Of a stretch of DNA of 57,455 bases, positions 56,238 through 57,455 are shown in pieces. Below the pieces are notes generated by a model. The model worked only from the letters and a program-made list of their open reading frames with translations, had not been told where the DNA came from and ran no database searches. Every line of letters begins with the position of its first letter. The first letter of the stretch is position 1. Source of the stretch: Bradyrhizobium cytisi. GTDB taxonomy: Bacteria; Pseudomonadota; Alphaproteobacteria; Rhizobiales; Xanthobacteraceae. The DNA lies in the NCBI RefSeq assembly GCF_008123515.1, contig NZ_VSSR01000063.1, forward strand, positions 1 through 57,455, given 5' to 3'. The translations under genes and the position numbers were made by a program.

Positions 56238-56639
56238 ATGACAAACGTCGCGGTACATCTGGAAGCACAGCAACACACGCTGCAAGCTCACGTGCATGAC
56301 GCACTTGCATCAGGAACCACGCAGACAAAGGGCCAGCAGCATCCGATCAAGCTCTATCTCGTGGTCTGGGGATGGTTGTTCGTTCTCAGCACCTGCTCCT
56401 ATCTCGTCGACTATTTCGGCCTCCATGGCCATCTCCGGTGGTCGCTGATCCTGCTGTTCATGGTGTTGAAGGCTGGCCTGATCGTTGCGGTCTTCATGCA
56501 CATGGCCTGGGAGCGGCTGGCCTTGGCCTACGCGATCCTGCTGCCGCCGGTGCTGGTGCTGGTCTTCGTGGCGATCATGGTGTTCGAAGCCGACTACACG
56601 CATCTGCTCCGGGTCTTGTTTTTCGCCCCAACGGCGTAG
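56238..56639 (+). CDS. cytochrome c oxidase subunit IV family protein
   Basis: A 133-residue protein with a polar, His/Gln-rich N-terminus (about 35 residues) and three membrane helices (KLYLVVWGWLFVLSTCSYLV, SLILLFMVLKAGLIVAVFMHM and YAILLPPVLVLVFVAIMVF). The KAGLIVAVFMHM phrase is typical of the bacterial subunit IV (CyoD/COX4_pro) family, which helps assemble the CuB site. It is the last structural gene of the operon. Confidence 0.85.
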   Translation: MTNVAVHLEAQQHTLQAHVHDALASGTTQTKGQQHPIKLYLVVWGWLFVLSTCSYLVDYFGLHGHLRWSLILLFMVLKAGLIVAVFMHMAWERLALAYAILLPPVLVLVFVAIMVFEADYTHLLRVLFFAPTA

Positions 56640-56673
56640 CTACCATTGCTTTCGTGCCAGAAGGAGGACGGCC

Positions 56674-56967
56674 ATGACCACCTACGTCATGCTTGCAAAT
56701 TGGACCGAGCAAGGCATCCTGAAGGCGAAGGACTCGCCACGCCGTCTGGACGCTGCGAAGAAGGCTCTCAAGGATATGAGCGGCGAGATCAAATCCTTCT
56801 ACCTGACCATGGGTGACTATGACATGGTCGTCATCCTGGAAGCTCCGGACGACGCCGTCGCGGCGCGTTTCAGCCTGCAGCTAGGGATGCAGGGGAACGT
56901 CCGGACGCGCACGCTGAAGGCGTTTCCCGAAGCCGCCTATCGGGAAATCATCAACTCGCTGGGCTAG
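56674..56967 (+). CDS. GYD domain protein
   Basis: A 97-residue ferredoxin-like-fold protein of the GYD family, seen from the phrase YLTMGDYDMVVILEAPDD (Gly-Asp-Tyr-Asp in place of Gly-Tyr-Asp). Opening MTTYVMLANWTEQGI is also typical. GYD proteins are small, probably oligomeric, and functionally uncharacterised. AAGGAGG at 56661-56667 is a strong ribosome site. It lies 34 bases past the subunit IV gene and is probably in the oxidase operon; its stop codon is part of the repeat that follows. Confidence 0.87.
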   Translation: MTTYVMLANWTEQGILKAKDSPRRLDAAKKALKDMSGEIKSFYLTMGDYDMVVILEAPDDAVAARFSLQLGMQGNVRTRTLKAFPEAAYREIINSLG

Positions 56968-57070
56968 AGCGTTTTCCAGCGAAGTGGATACCGGTTCGCG
57001 TGAAGAAAACGCGTCAAAACAAAAAACTAGAGCTTCCGTTACGATTCTATCGGAACGGAAAAAGCTCTGG
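56965..57070. repeat. rhizobial intergenic repeat with two hairpins
   Basis: The first hairpin pairs AGCGTTTTC (56969-) with GAAAACGC; the second pairs AGAGCTTCCGTT with AACGGAAAAAGCTCT around GATTCTATCGG. The GATTCTATCGGAACGG phrase is familiar from rhizobial intergenic DNA. It follows the GYD gene directly and would serve as its terminator. Confidence 0.82.
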
Positions 57071-57120
57071 CCCGGGACCGTGCCGGCCGGAAGAGCTTCG
57101 GAAGGACGCCGCAACGGCGT

Positions 57121-57149
57121 AAGGCGTGGAGGTTCAAGGCGTGGAGGTT
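57121..57149 (+). repeat. duplicated ribosome-binding site (AAGGCGTGGAGGTT twice)
   Basis: AAGGCGTGGAGGTT occurs at 57121-57134 and again at 57136-57149, one base apart. Each copy carries GGAGG. Only the second is at proper distance (about 8 bases) from ATG 57155. Confidence 0.85.
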
Positions 57150-57154
57150 TGTGG

Positions 57155-57376
57155 ATGCAATTTACTGTTGGGCTCAAGCTGGAAGGAAAGGCAGACCATG
57201 TCGTCCTGGATGCACAGGACGCGCTCGCCGCCGCGCTGAAGGTGAAGGCAGAGTTTCCGGAAGCGGTCATCATGTACGTACGCCCGCAAAACCGGCGTGG
57301 CGACACCCGTCATCCCTCACATGCCTTCGCCGACGACGTTCTTCGACGAGAGAGGCAGGCCGAACCGGGAGGATGA
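57155..57376 (+). CDS. small conserved-looking hypothetical protein
   Basis: A 73-residue protein: a probable beta strand (QFTVGLKLEGKADHVVLDA), a helix (ALAAALKVKAEFPEAVIMYVR) and a polar tail (RPQNRRGDTRHPSHAF). I know no function. GGAGG eight bases upstream supports ATG 57155 over the longer frame from 56984, which runs through the repeat. The codon use is ordinary for the window and the reading frame is complete, so I take it as real. Confidence 0.6.
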   Translation: MQFTVGLKLEGKADHVVLDAQDALAAALKVKAEFPEAVIMYVRPQNRRGDTRHPSHAFADDVLRRERQAEPGG

Positions 57377-57455
57377 GCACGCCATCGCGGTCAACGCCAC
57401 AAATCCCGTACGGTGCTCGCCGGAAGTCAATTGTAATTACGGTGACACCCATTAG

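Overview
The window looks like chromosomal DNA of a Bradyrhizobium-type alphaproteobacterium (order Rhizobiales). This is inferred from gene content, not from a search. The clues are a membrane-bound ferritin/iron exporter gene (mbfA) headed by a near-perfect Irr/ICE operator, a subunit II-I-III-III-IV cytochrome oxidase operon resembling coxMNOP, many catabolic dehydrogenases and amidases, GC-rich coding sequence with frequent GTG/TTG starts, and several families of palindromic intergenic repeats of the kind scattered through rhizobial genomes. No phage, IS element, integrase or CRISPR array is visible.

Layout, left to right. (1) 155-3793: an ATGA-coupled operon of two peptide-type ABC ATPases enclosing a tiny AtzG/GatC-like protein and an amidase. 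(2) 4446-15574: a surface/secretion block. It holds an AraC-type regulator, a 4.6-kb trimeric autotransporter adhesin with a 414-bp internal tandem repeat, an IalB-family protein overlapping its stop codon, a Pro/Ala-rich exported protein, a GlsB/YeaQ membrane protein, and a type I secretion ABC exporter with its HlyD adaptor. (3) 15740-19001: AMP nucleosidase, an exported TPR protein with 15 consecutive glycines, a DUF1488 protein whose start follows a perfect 13-bp stem-loop, and a CinA-type protein. (4) 19163-25267: two paralogous amidohydrolases plus a Rieske protein, then an MHS-type transporter, a LysR regulator, a DUF1127 protein and a GNAT acetyltransferase closed by a strong terminator. 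(5) 25352-32246: a crotonase, an SDR, an AidB-like acyl-CoA dehydrogenase, a zinc alcohol dehydrogenase, an NTF2-like protein and a second amidase. (6) 32347-44149: mbfA with its ICE box, then mostly leftward catabolic and detoxification genes (epoxide hydrolase-like, MBL-fold, serine hydrolase, GST, FAH-family, SDR, CvpA, GMC oxidoreductase, coniferyl-aldehyde-dehydrogenase-like), with DUF3775 on the plus strand.

(7) 44460-50570: initiator tRNA and its terminator, followed by a compact 5.9-kb module: two ABC permeases, ATPase, GntR regulator and NMT1-type binding protein reading left, and a FAH-family enzyme plus a cyclase/isatin-hydrolase-like enzyme reading right. A near-identical 43-44-bp copy of the tRNA terminator lies at each end in direct orientation. 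This looks like a catabolic cassette inserted beside tRNA-fMet and is the strongest mobile-DNA signal here. (8) 50647-57376: a DUF2189 membrane protein, the cytochrome oxidase operon, a GYD-domain protein and a small conserved-looking ORF with a duplicated Shine-Dalgarno.

Most of the window is ordinary accessory metabolism. The points best worth a second look are the direct-repeat-bounded cassette, the adhesin-IalB-T1SS block, the hairpin in front of the DUF1488 gene, and the Irr operator abutting mbfA.
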